A DNA stretch of 22,832 nucleotides, taken from positions 1 to 22,832 of the forward strand of contig JAYOTP010000033.1 of assembly GCA_038150465.1 (NCBI GenBank). Direction: 5' to 3'. This document shows positions 6,851 to 14,402 of this stretch, piece by piece (position 1 is the stretch's first letter; each line of letters starts with the position of its first letter). The stretch comes from RFXV01 sp038150465. GTDB taxonomy: Bacteria; Bacteroidota; Bacteroidia; Flavobacteriales; Schleiferiaceae. The notes under the pieces are model-generated. The model made no database searches. It was not told the origin of the DNA and saw only the letters and a list, made by a program, of their open reading frames with translations. The translations under genes were made by a program, and so were the position numbers.

Positions 6851-9015
6851 TTCTGCTTCTTTTTGGACGCGGGTGGCGCCTCTTTCTTTTGGGTTCGCTC
6901 CTTCTCCAAGTCGGTCTTGATGATCTTGTCCCTTTCCAGCGTCGAGATCATATTTCCGAACTGCACCTGGAAGCGACTGCCCTTGACAGACAACACCTTG
7001 CCCTTCTGACGCGTCCCCATCATGCGCACTTCGTCTCCAGGCTCGATGGGCACAGCAAGTAGGCGTTTCATTCGTGCATCCTCGCGGCGCTTTTCCCGCT
7101 GCGCCTCCTGCTCGGTCATCTTCTTTGCCTGCGCGGTCTGTTCGGTCAAAAACGAAATGATCCGGTCCGTCAATTCCTTTCTGGCCTTTTTGCTCTTGGC
7201 CTTTTCCCACTCCTGCACAAAGCGGGCAAATCGCTTGCCCCACATCAGCTGCCGACTTTGCTCCTCGTTCACATTCCCCTGCTTTTTAAGTTTCGCCTCC
7301 AGCTTCCTGATCTTGTCTTCCTGCTCGGACTTGAGCTCGCGCAGAAGAGCCAGTTCCTCGGTCAGTCGTTTTCGTTTCTCGGTGAGCTGCTGTTTTTCCC
7401 GCTGTACGCCACTCAAGAGGCCGTCCAGGCGCACCTTGTCTTTGGAGAGTCGTCGCTTGGCCTTTCGGATGAGTTCTTCAAAAAGGCCCGCTCTTCGGGC
7501 GACCTCGAAGGTGTAGGAGCTGCCCGGTGTGCCCGTCTCCAAGCGATATTCCGGGCGGAAGTGCTTTTGATCGAAGGCCATGTTCCCGTTGAAGGCGCCA
7601 TCGAGCTGTGAAGCCAGTGATTTGATGCGGTTGTAATGGGTCGTGATCACGCCCCGGACCAGCAGTCCATGAAGTCGCTCCAAAACTTCTTCGGCCAGTG
7701 CGCTGCCCAGGTCGGGGTCGGTTCCCGAACCGAACTCATCGATCAACAAGAGTGCATTGGCATCGGCCCGCTCGAGAAAGACCTTCATTTTCTCAAGTCG
7801 CGAACTGTAGGTGGACAATTCATTTTCTATGGATTGGCTGTCGCCGATATCGCCCAAAAGGCCGTCCACGAAAGCCACCTCCGATCCCGGATCGAGGGGA
7901 ACGGGAATACCGCACTGCAGCATGCATTGGATGAGTCCAACTGTTTTCAGCGCAATGGATTTGCCGCCCGCATTTGGGCCACTGATCACCAAAAGGCGCG
8001 ACGTGGGATCGAGTTCAAGGCTGCACGGCACCGTAGGCTTGCTCTTGCGCTGGTTGTGCAGCAGAAGGACGGGGTTCCTCGCTTCGATCAAACAGGTTCT
8101 GCCCTCGCGGTTCACCCTCGGAACAATGCAATCGAACCGCTTGCCGAACTGCGCTTTTGCACGGACGACATCCAAGCGGATAAGCAGGTCCCGGTAGCGC
8201 TCGAGTTGAGGTTGATAGAGCGCCATTTCGGCCGTTAGCTGCCTGAGGATCCGCTGCACCTCTTTGCGCTCCTCGTCGATGAGCTGGGCGATCTCATTGT
8301 TGATGGCGATGCATTCGGATGGCTCCATATAATAGAGCGAATGCTTGTTGGAACTTCCGTGGAAGATGCCGTTCACCTGACTCTTGTAGCCTGCCTGGAC
8401 CGCCAGGACGCGCCGGTTGTCGTGCACGCTCTCATCGATGTCGCCCAACAGCCCCTTGGAAGCGAGTTTCTGGCGTACCCGATAAAAGATGCGGTCCGCT
8501 GCCGTTCGTTTCTTGCCCAGGCTTGACCGGATGTCGGCCAGCTCTTTGCTCGCTGAAGAACGGACAGTGCGGTGCGGGTCGAAGACCGCCTCGATCGCCT
8601 TGGGGATCTGAGGAAGCGGCGGGTCTTCCTCGATAAGGGCAAACAATTCGGGTGCTTCCAAACGATGCTCCTTCAGGTGCCGGTAGGCGCCGTTCTGTGC
8701 CAGACAAAGCGATATGAGTTCGAAGAACTGATCGGCATCCAGACAAGCATTCCTGGCCTTCAGTAAACTGAGCGTATCCACGCCGAGCTCGAAGCTCAGT
8801 GCAGGCAGGGGAAATTCTCGCAGATAGAGCTGCAGGCATTCATCGGCCTTTCGCAGTGCTGAAAGCACTTCATCATATGCCCCGGAGGGAACCAATTGCC
8901 CGATCTCCTCTGCGGCCTCCAGCGTGCTGCACCTGGATCGCAATTCTTCCAGGATCTCTGGAAAGTCCAGCGATGCCGTCAGGTCGGAGGGAAAGATGTG
9001 GAGCGCTTGCCTCAT
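6847..9015 (-). CDS. mutS2: MutS2 family ATPase lacking the C-terminal Smr domain
   Basis: 722 residues. The MutS core region is followed by a P-loop ATPase with Walker A GPNAGGKS (346-353), the MutS signature region ENELSTYSSRL (397-407) and Walker B LLLIDEFGSGTDP (422-434). There is no N-terminal mismatch-recognition domain, as expected for MutS2 rather than MutS1. A long charged coiled coil (about 530-650) and a KOW-like beta segment (EPGDEVRMMGTRQKGKVLSV) follow, then a Lys-rich tail. The Smr endonuclease domain found at the end of Bacillus MutS2 (about 785 residues) is not seen. MutS2 proteins act in suppressing recombination and in rescue of collided ribosomes; which applies here is not shown. 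It starts 25 bp after lysS ends and overlaps the next gene by 4 bp. Confidence 0.93.
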   Translation of the reverse strand: MRQALHIFPSDLTASLDFPEILEELRSRCSTLEAAEEIGQLVPSGAYDEVLSALRKADECLQLYLREFPLPALSFELGVDTLSLLKARNACLDADQFFELISLCLAQNGAYRHLKEHRLEAPELFALIEEDPPLPQIPKAIEAVFDPHRTVRSSASKELADIRSSLGKKRTAADRIFYRVRQKLASKGLLGDIDESVHDNRRVLAVQAGYKSQVNGIFHGSSNKHSLYYMEPSECIAINNEIAQLIDEERKEVQRILRQLTAEMALYQPQLERYRDLLIRLDVVRAKAQFGKRFDCIVPRVNREGRTCLIEARNPVLLLHNQRKSKPTVPCSLELDPTSRLLVISGPNAGGKSIALKTVGLIQCMLQCGIPVPLDPGSEVAFVDGLLGDIGDSQSIENELSTYSSRLEKMKVFLERADANALLLIDEFGSGTDPDLGSALAEEVLERLHGLLVRGVITTHYNRIKSLASQLDGAFNGNMAFDQKHFRPEYRLETGTPGSSYTFEVARRAGLFEELIRKAKRRLSKDKVRLDGLLSGVQREKQQLTEKRKRLTEELALLRELKSEQEDKIRKLEAKLKKQGNVNEEQSRQLMWGKRFARFVQEWEKAKSKKARKELTDRIISFLTEQTAQAKKMTEQEAQREKRREDARMKRLLAVPIEPGDEVRMMGTRQKGKVLSVKGSRFQVQFGNMISTLERDKIIKTDLEKERTQKKEAPPASKKKQK

Positions 9016-9040
9016 TTGATCCGGTAGGTTCCGGCTGGGG

Positions 9041-10750
9041 CTATTCGTTCCACCAGCCTTGAACGGTCTCTAACTGAAGCGCAGGGATGTCCCATTTGTT
9101 CTTTTTGCGCTGTCCGTTCAGCTGCTGGTGTACTTGGGTGGGCTTCAGTGCGCGCATCTTGTCTGGATTCCCGTAAAACTCCATGACCACGGATCTCCAC
9201 TCTTCGGGCAGGTCGATCGCATCCCAGGAATCCGTACCGCTGCTGCTGGCTGCTGCTTCTGGCCGCATCTGCGGGAAGAACAAGACTTCCTGAATACTGC
9301 TTTGGTTGGTGAAGAGCATGGCCAGTCGGTCGATGCCCACGCCCATTCCCGATGTAGGAGGCATTCCGTATTCAAGCGCGCGCAAAAAATCCTGATCGAT
9401 GAACATGGCCTCATCGTCGCCTTTTTCGCTCAGGCGCAGCTGTTCTTCAAAACGCTCGCGCTGATCGATGGGATCGTTGAGCTCCGAATAGGCATTGGCG
9501 ATCTCCTTGCCGTTGATCATGAGCTCGAAACGCTCGGTGAGTTCTGGATCTTCCCGATGCCTTTTGCACAGAGGCGACATTTCGATCGGATAATCCGTGA
9601 TGAAGGTTGGCTGTATGTACTTGTGCTCGCATTTTTCACCGAACAGTTCGTCGATGAGTTTTCCTTTGCCCATGCTTTCGTCCACTTCGATGCCCTGTCT
9701 AACGCACTCCATGCGCAGCTCTTCCTCACTTTTTCCTTTGATGTCGAAGCCTGTGTGGTCGAGTATTGCCTGACGCATTGGAACCCTTGGGAAAGGTGCT
9801 TTCAGGGAGATGCTTTCCGACCCGTAGCTGAGTTCGGTGGTCCCCAGGCACTTTGTGGCCATGAACTCGAGCATCTGCTCGGTGAACTCCATCATCCAGC
9901 GGTAGTCCTTGTAGGCCACATAGATCTCCAGTACGGTGAATTCGGGATTGTGGGTTCGGTCCATGCCCTCATTCCGAAAGTCCTTAGCAAACTCGTAGAC
10001 ACCTTCAAAGCCACCGACGATCAGACGCTTCAGGTACAGCTCATTGGCGATGCGCAAGTACAGGGGAATATCCAGCGCATTGTGGTGGGTCACGAACGGG
10101 CGGGCAGCCGCTCCTCCGGGGATGGGCTGAAGGATGGGTGTTTCTACTTCCAGATATCCGCGGTCGTTGAAGAATTCCCGCATGGCATTGACCATCTTGG
10201 TGCGCAGGATGAAAACGTCGCGCACTTCCTGATTGACCACGAGATCCACATAGCGCATTCGGTAGCGCAGTTCCGGATCGGAAAAAGCATCGTGCACCTG
10301 ACCTTCGGAATCGGTCTTGACCACGGGCAGCGGGCGAAGCGCCTTGCTCAAGACTGTCAGCTCCCGAACCATCACTGAGATCTCTCCTGTTTGGGTGCGG
10401 AACAATTCGCCCTTGACGCCAATGAAATCACCGATGTCCAGCAACTTCTTGAACAGCTCGTTGTAGCGGGTCTTGTCTTCACCTGGGCAGAGTTCGTCCC
10501 GGTTCAGATACAGTTGCACATCGGCTGTTGGATCGCGAAGCACAGCGAACGAAGCCTTGCCCATGATGCGTCTGCTCATCAGCCGGCCGGCCAGACAAAC
10601 GACTGTGGCCTTTTCCGTCAATTCTCCATCAGAAGCAATTTGAGCGGCCGTATGGCTTACCGGGAAGCGTTCCGCCGGATAGGGTTCGATCTTCAATTCC
10701 CGCATGCGACCCAAGGCTTCGCGCCTGAGGTTCTCCTGTTCACTGAGCAT
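9041..10750 (-). CDS. lysS: Lysyl-tRNA synthetase, class II
   Basis: Charges tRNA-Lys with lysine in the cytoplasm. 569 residues: an OB-fold anticodon-binding domain (about 50-140), then a class II catalytic core with VETPILQPIPGGAAARPF (202-219), motif 2 around KDFRNEGMDRTHNPEFTVLE (256-275) and motif 3 GMGVGIDRLAMLF. The usual bacterial enzyme ends near the FFPQMRPE segment; this one runs about 70 residues further, to TVQGWWNE, an extension I associate with Bacteroidota enzymes. The ATG start at 10750 lies 24 bp downstream of a TATCTTTG promoter element. It is followed closely by mutS2 and two more genes on the same strand. Confidence 0.97.
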   Translation of the reverse strand: MLSEQENLRREALGRMRELKIEPYPAERFPVSHTAAQIASDGELTEKATVVCLAGRLMSRRIMGKASFAVLRDPTADVQLYLNRDELCPGEDKTRYNELFKKLLDIGDFIGVKGELFRTQTGEISVMVRELTVLSKALRPLPVVKTDSEGQVHDAFSDPELRYRMRYVDLVVNQEVRDVFILRTKMVNAMREFFNDRGYLEVETPILQPIPGGAAARPFVTHHNALDIPLYLRIANELYLKRLIVGGFEGVYEFAKDFRNEGMDRTHNPEFTVLEIYVAYKDYRWMMEFTEQMLEFMATKCLGTTELSYGSESISLKAPFPRVPMRQAILDHTGFDIKGKSEEELRMECVRQGIEVDESMGKGKLIDELFGEKCEHKYIQPTFITDYPIEMSPLCKRHREDPELTERFELMINGKEIANAYSELNDPIDQRERFEEQLRLSEKGDDEAMFIDQDFLRALEYGMPPTSGMGVGIDRLAMLFTNQSSIQEVLFFPQMRPEAAASSSGTDSWDAIDLPEEWRSVVMEFYGNPDKMRALKPTQVHQQLNGQRKKNKWDIPALQLETVQGWWNE

Positions 10751-10773
10751 AAGAGGCTGTATAAAGCTGACTG

Positions 10774-10781
10774 CAAAGATA
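10774..10781 (-). promoter_or_regulatory. Bacteroidota -7 promoter element for lysS
   Basis: TATCTTTG on the minus strand matches TAnnTTTG exactly, 24 bp before the lysS start codon in the 92-bp divergent gap. No convincing -33 TTG element at the normal distance was seen; a TTTG lies only 7 bp upstream. Confidence 0.6.
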
Positions 10782-10816
10782 TAAGCCCCAAAGCCCTGCG
10801 CTTCCCTTCAGACGAC

Positions 10817-10824
10817 TAGCTTTG
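10817..10824 (+). promoter_or_regulatory. Bacteroidota -7 promoter element for the pgi-lipB-ABC operon
   Basis: TAGCTTTG matches TAnnTTTG exactly. It is placed to start transcription near 10830, just before ATG at 10843, and it overlaps the in-frame TTG at 10822, arguing against that codon as the translation start. It is divergent from the lysS element 36 bp away. No clear -33 element was found. Confidence 0.6.
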
Positions 10825-10842
10825 CACGTCAATCAAAAACGC

Positions 10843-11841
10843 ATGATCATGCCCTCAATGAAGGACCTCATCGCTGGTTTTCCTGCTCACCTGAAAGAAG
10901 GCGTTGGCTTGGCAGACAATGCATCATGGAAGAATCCGGGAAAACGATTCAAGGCCGTTTTGATCACAGGCCTCGGCGGATCGGGCATCGGAGGCAGCCT
11001 GGCTGCAGAGTGGATGAATCCCACCTCAGCCACCCCGATCCTGGTCAATAAAGACTATTACTTGCCTGCCTGGGTCGATGAGCACGCTTTGGTGATCGCC
11101 TGCAGCTACTCTGGGAATACGGAGGAAACGCTCTCTGCCATGGATCAGGCGCTGGAACGAAATGCAGAAGTGGCCGTGATCAGCAGCGGGGGACGCATGT
11201 TGCAGATCGCCAAAGAGAAGGGACTCAACGCTGTTGAGCTGCCCGGTGGGAACCCTCCTCGCTCCATGATGGGCTACAGCATCAGTTGCTTGATGGCCTA
11301 TCTGGAATTCTATGGATTGAATGTGCCCGATTGGCGCCCGGCTTGGGACGAGGCCGTACGCGATATGGACGAACAAAAGGAGCGCTACCACAAAGAAGCC
11401 GAGGAGCATGCCCGCACATTGCACGGGAAGACCATTGCGGTTTATGCCACGGACGGGCTTGCGGCCATGGGCGAGCGCATGCGCCAGCAATTCAACGAGA
11501 ACAGCAAGATGCTGGGTTGGTCAGCGGCCATTCCCGAAATGAACCACAACGAACTCGTCGGCTGGGCCGGTGGAGACCAGCGCATGGCCGTGCTCGTTTT
11601 GCGCCACAGCGGAGAATTCGAGCGCAATGCCGTTCGCGCCGAGATCAATAAAGAGACGCTGAAGCGCTATACGCCACATCTGCTGGAATGGCGTTCAGAC
11701 TGCAGCCATCCGATCGCCCAGGCTCTGTGCCTGAGTCATTTGGCCGACTGGACCTCCTACTATCTCTCTGAGATGAATGGCGTGGACATCATGGACATAC
11801 AGGTCATCGATCACCTGAAAAGCGAACTGGGAAAACTTTGA
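10843..11841 (+). CDS. Bifunctional phosphoglucose/phosphomannose isomerase (SIS family)
   Basis: Converts glucose-6-phosphate or mannose-6-phosphate to fructose-6-phosphate in the cytoplasm, feeding glycolysis and sugar-nucleotide synthesis. About 332 residues from ATG at 10843 (MIMPSMKDLIAGF); ATG at 10849 or 10858 is also possible. Family hallmarks: LITGLGGSGIGGSLAAEW (first SIS motif), CSYSGNTEETLSAMDQAL (phosphate-binding SYSGNTEET) and EMNHNELVGWAGG in the C-terminal half, which carries the catalytic Glu/His typical of the bacterial bifunctional enzymes. It is the first gene of a five-gene overlapping run: its TGA stop overlaps the TTG start of lipB. Confidence 0.92.
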   Translation: MIMPSMKDLIAGFPAHLKEGVGLADNASWKNPGKRFKAVLITGLGGSGIGGSLAAEWMNPTSATPILVNKDYYLPAWVDEHALVIACSYSGNTEETLSAMDQALERNAEVAVISSGGRMLQIAKEKGLNAVELPGGNPPRSMMGYSISCLMAYLEFYGLNVPDWRPAWDEAVRDMDEQKERYHKEAEEHARTLHGKTIAVYATDGLAAMGERMRQQFNENSKMLGWSAAIPEMNHNELVGWAGGDQRMAVLVLRHSGEFERNAVRAEINKETLKRYTPHLLEWRSDCSHPIAQALCLSHLADWTSYYLSEMNGVDIMDIQVIDHLKSELGKL

Positions 11842-12575
11842 CCGATCGCCCATCAGTGGAGTGCCTCGACCTGGGGTTGATCTCTTTTCAGGAAGCCTGG
11901 GGCATCCAGGAACGCTACTTCGAAGAAGTGGTGGAACGAAAGAAACGGAACAGGGACAAGCCCAAGGATCTTCAGGAAACACGTAAGCATTATTTGCTCT
12001 TCTGCGAGCATCCGCATATATATACGCTGGGCAGGAATGGAAAAGCCGATCATCTGCTCATCGATGAGCAAAAGCTCAAGGCCGTAGGGGCCGAATTCCT
12101 TCCGATCAACCGAGGAGGCGACATCACCTATCACGGTCCGGGGCAGTTGGTGGGCTATCCCATCCTCGACCTGGATGATTTCACCACAGACATCCACGAA
12201 TACCTGCGCCGCCTGGAAGAGGTCGTGATCCGAACACTTGGCAGCTATGGCCTGGTCGCGGAACGCTCGGCAGGAGAAACGGGGGTCTGGCTGGATGCAG
12301 ATGGCAGCCGTCCACGAAAAATATGCGCCATGGGGATAAGGGCTTCCCGCTGGGTCACCATGCACGGTTGGGCGCTGAATCATCAGGTGGACATGCGCTA
12401 TTTTGACTACATTGTTCCCTGTGGCATTCAGGGGAAGGCCGTGACCAGTATGGACCGCGAACTCGGTGGATCGAACCCGGGCCGCAAGGAGGTCCGGGAT
12501 GAATTGGTCCGCTCTTTCTCCGAGGTGTTCAACTGTATTTGCAGATGGCCAAAAAATTCTTCAAACGCGCACTGA
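11838..12575 (+). CDS. lipB: Octanoyl-[acyl carrier protein]:protein N-octanoyltransferase
   Basis: Moves octanoyl groups from acyl carrier protein to lipoyl domains of pyruvate and 2-oxoglutarate dehydrogenases, the first step of lipoate synthesis in the cytoplasm. 245 residues with family signatures HPHIYTLGRNGKADHLL, NRGGDITYHGPGQLVGYPI (91-109), KICAMGIRAS with catalytic K161, and VPCGIQGKAVTSM with catalytic C195. It starts at TTG 11838, overlapping the isomerase stop; GTG at 11853 is the alternative. An insertion of about 15 charged residues (around 35-50, ERKKRNRDKPKDLQETRK) lies before the HP motif and is common in Bacteroidota LipB as far as I recall. lipA is not in the window. Confidence 0.96.
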   Translation: MTDRPSVECLDLGLISFQEAWGIQERYFEEVVERKKRNRDKPKDLQETRKHYLLFCEHPHIYTLGRNGKADHLLIDEQKLKAVGAEFLPINRGGDITYHGPGQLVGYPILDLDDFTTDIHEYLRRLEEVVIRTLGSYGLVAERSAGETGVWLDADGSRPRKICAMGIRASRWVTMHGWALNHQVDMRYFDYIVPCGIQGKAVTSMDRELGGSNPGRKEVRDELVRSFSEVFNCICRWPKNSSNAH

Positions 12576-13699
12576 TCGGAGCCTTGCTGCTCAGTGCGTC
12601 ACTCACGCTCCTTCTCTTCCTAACGGACAACGCCTACATCATCAAGGGCGTTAGCCACACCTATTTGCGCGGAAAGAAAAGTCCGGGCATCACAGACCAT
12701 GCTCTTTTCGATGTACGCACAGTAGAAGCCACATCGCCCAGTGCTCTTCCACTGCACAGCGAGTACAACCAAAAAGAATTGACCGATCGGCTGAGTGCTG
12801 AATTGGCCAAGTGGAACAGCGTGGCCTTTTTGGTTTTTCTCCGCGACAGCCTGATCCACGAACAGTACTGGGATGGATTCAGTGCTGATTCACGGACCAA
12901 TACCTACTCGGCCAGCAAGACCGTGGTGACCCTGGCCGCACAAAAAGCCATCGAACAAGGCTTGATCAAGGGCTGGGACCAAAAGGCCAAAGACTATCTG
13001 CCCGAACTCAAAGGCGCGTATGCCGATCAGCTCAGCTTGCGGCACCTCAGCACCATGACCGCCGGGCTTGACTGGGACGAACACTACAGCAGCCCCTTCA
13101 CCATAACCGCCAAGACCTATTACACGGATCGACTGGAAGAGGTGATGCTCGGTGTGGAGATCGCGGAACCTCCCGGCAAGAGGCATCATTACCAAAGTGG
13201 CTCGACACAGCTTCTGGCGCTCTGCGTTATGCGCGCCACGGGAAAAAGCCTTTCGGAATATGTGTCTGAATCTTTCTGGGGGCCACTTGGGGCGGAAAAA
13301 GATGCGGTCTGGCACCTGGATCACGAGGACGGTACAGAGATCGCTTACTGCTGTATGAACACAAATGCACGGGACTTCGGGCGCTTCGGTATGCTGGCCA
13401 ATCACCAAGGGAACTGGCGCGGCGAGCAGATCATCGACTCCGCATTCTATCCACTGGCAACGACTCCGTACCTATCCGATTTTTACGGACACTCCTATTG
13501 GGTCTCGGACGACCGGCACGGTACTACGGTCTTTTATATGAGGGGAAAGGACGGACAATACGTGATCAGTATACCAGACAAGGAGCTGGTCATTGTACGT
13601 TTGGGACATCAATATGACCGAGAAGGCGATCCGCACCGAAACTGTTTTCACGTGTACGTCGAAGAGGTCTTGAAGATGTACGATGAATCCCGACCTTAA
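12545..13699 (+). CDS. Serine hydrolase, beta-lactamase/NylB'-like fold, membrane-anchored
   Basis: 384 residues from ATG at 12545, which overlaps the end of lipB by 31 bp. The N-terminus (KKFFKRALIGALLLSASLTL) is an uncleaved anchor or signal peptide, so the enzyme probably faces the periplasm. Penicillin-binding-fold motifs: SASK (catalytic S122, K125), YQSG (the YxN/YxS motif) and HGTTV near the C-terminus in place of KTG. The phrase STMTAGLDWDEHY is typical of class C-like and 6-aminohexanoate-dimer hydrolase relatives. Members cleave amides or esters, and the substrate cannot be told from sequence. It should not be called a resistance enzyme. It overlaps the following exonuclease gene by 17 bp. 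Confidence 0.87.
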   Translation: MAKKFFKRALIGALLLSASLTLLLFLTDNAYIIKGVSHTYLRGKKSPGITDHALFDVRTVEATSPSALPLHSEYNQKELTDRLSAELAKWNSVAFLVFLRDSLIHEQYWDGFSADSRTNTYSASKTVVTLAAQKAIEQGLIKGWDQKAKDYLPELKGAYADQLSLRHLSTMTAGLDWDEHYSSPFTITAKTYYTDRLEEVMLGVEIAEPPGKRHHYQSGSTQLLALCVMRATGKSLSEYVSESFWGPLGAEKDAVWHLDHEDGTEIAYCCMNTNARDFGRFGMLANHQGNWRGEQIIDSAFYPLATTPYLSDFYGHSYWVSDDRHGTTVFYMRGKDGQYVISIPDKELVIVRLGHQYDREGDPHRNCFHVYVEEVLKMYDESRP

Positions 13700-14402
13700 G
13701 AAGATCGATCTCACCCGGATCTTTTTCCTCGACATCGAGACCGTTTCGGCCGCACCGGACTTTGATTCACTGGATGAGGACTGGAAGGAACTCTGGACCG
13801 AAAAGACCCAATGGCAGCGCAAGGATCAATACAGTGCGGACGCCTTCTATCCCATAAAGGCCGGAATATTTGCAGAATTCGCCAAGGTGGTTTGTGTCTC
13901 CATTGGCTTTTTTGAGCGAGCGGATGGACACCCCCGGCAATTCAGGATCCGGTCCATATACAGCAAGGACGAACGCGAACTGCTCCTGGAATTGCAATCA
14001 CTGCTGATGCAGCACACCCAAGCGCTTTGTGCGCACAACGGGAAGGAGTTCGACTTTCCCTTTCTGGCCCGCAGGTTCATGATGCATGGACTCGAGTTGC
14101 CGCCTGCTCTTCGTCTTCAGGGAAAAAAGCCCTGGGAGGTCGTTCATCTCGATACCATGGAGCTCTGGAAATTCGGAGACTATAAGAACTTCACTTCGCT
14201 GAATCTGATCGCCAAATGCCTGGGCATTCCCAGTCCGAAAGAAGACATCAAGGGGAGTGAGGTAGGACGCGTCTATTGGCAGGAAGACGACCTGGAGCGC
14301 ATCGTTCGTTATTGCGAGAGAGATACTGTGACCGTGGCTCAGATCATGCTGCGGATGACCGGGAGGGAACTGCTCGATCCCGATGAAGTCCGGTCGTTGT
14401 GA
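13683..14402 (+). CDS. Predicted PolB-like 3'-5' exonuclease
   Basis: 239 residues of the DEDDy exonuclease superfamily, close to the stand-alone PolB-like exonucleases (DNA_pol_B_exo2 type). ExoI: FFLDIETV with D17 and E19. ExoII: AHNGKEFDFPFL with D124. ExoIII: YCERD, giving Y210 and D214 in the YxxxD arrangement. It carries only the nuclease, with no polymerase domain, and probably trims single-stranded or mismatched DNA 3' ends in repair or processing; the exact role is not established. The start ATG lies inside the end of the serine hydrolase gene, and its stop overlaps the GTG start of the ABC gene (GTGA). Confidence 0.88.
   Translation: MNPDLKKIDLTRIFFLDIETVSAAPDFDSLDEDWKELWTEKTQWQRKDQYSADAFYPIKAGIFAEFAKVVCVSIGFFERADGHPRQFRIRSIYSKDERELLLELQSLLMQHTQALCAHNGKEFDFPFLARRFMMHGLELPPALRLQGKKPWEVVHLDTMELWKFGDYKNFTSLNLIAKCLGIPSPKEDIKGSEVGRVYWQEDDLERIVRYCERDTVTVAQIMLRMTGRELLDPDEVRSL

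Noticed and set aside
6191..7243. A 350-residue version of the SGNH lipoprotein starting at 7243
   Set aside because: The extra N-terminal part lies inside mutS2 in another frame, is low-complexity, and hides the real lipoprotein signal that begins at 6850.
9128..10378. A plus-strand 416-residue open frame opposite lysS
   Set aside because: It is a shadow of the lysS coding sequence; the minus strand carries all class II synthetase motifs.
12545..13699. Beta-lactam resistance gene
   Set aside because: The fold is shared with many hydrolases; the KTG motif is absent and the phrases match NylB'-like esterase/amidase relatives.
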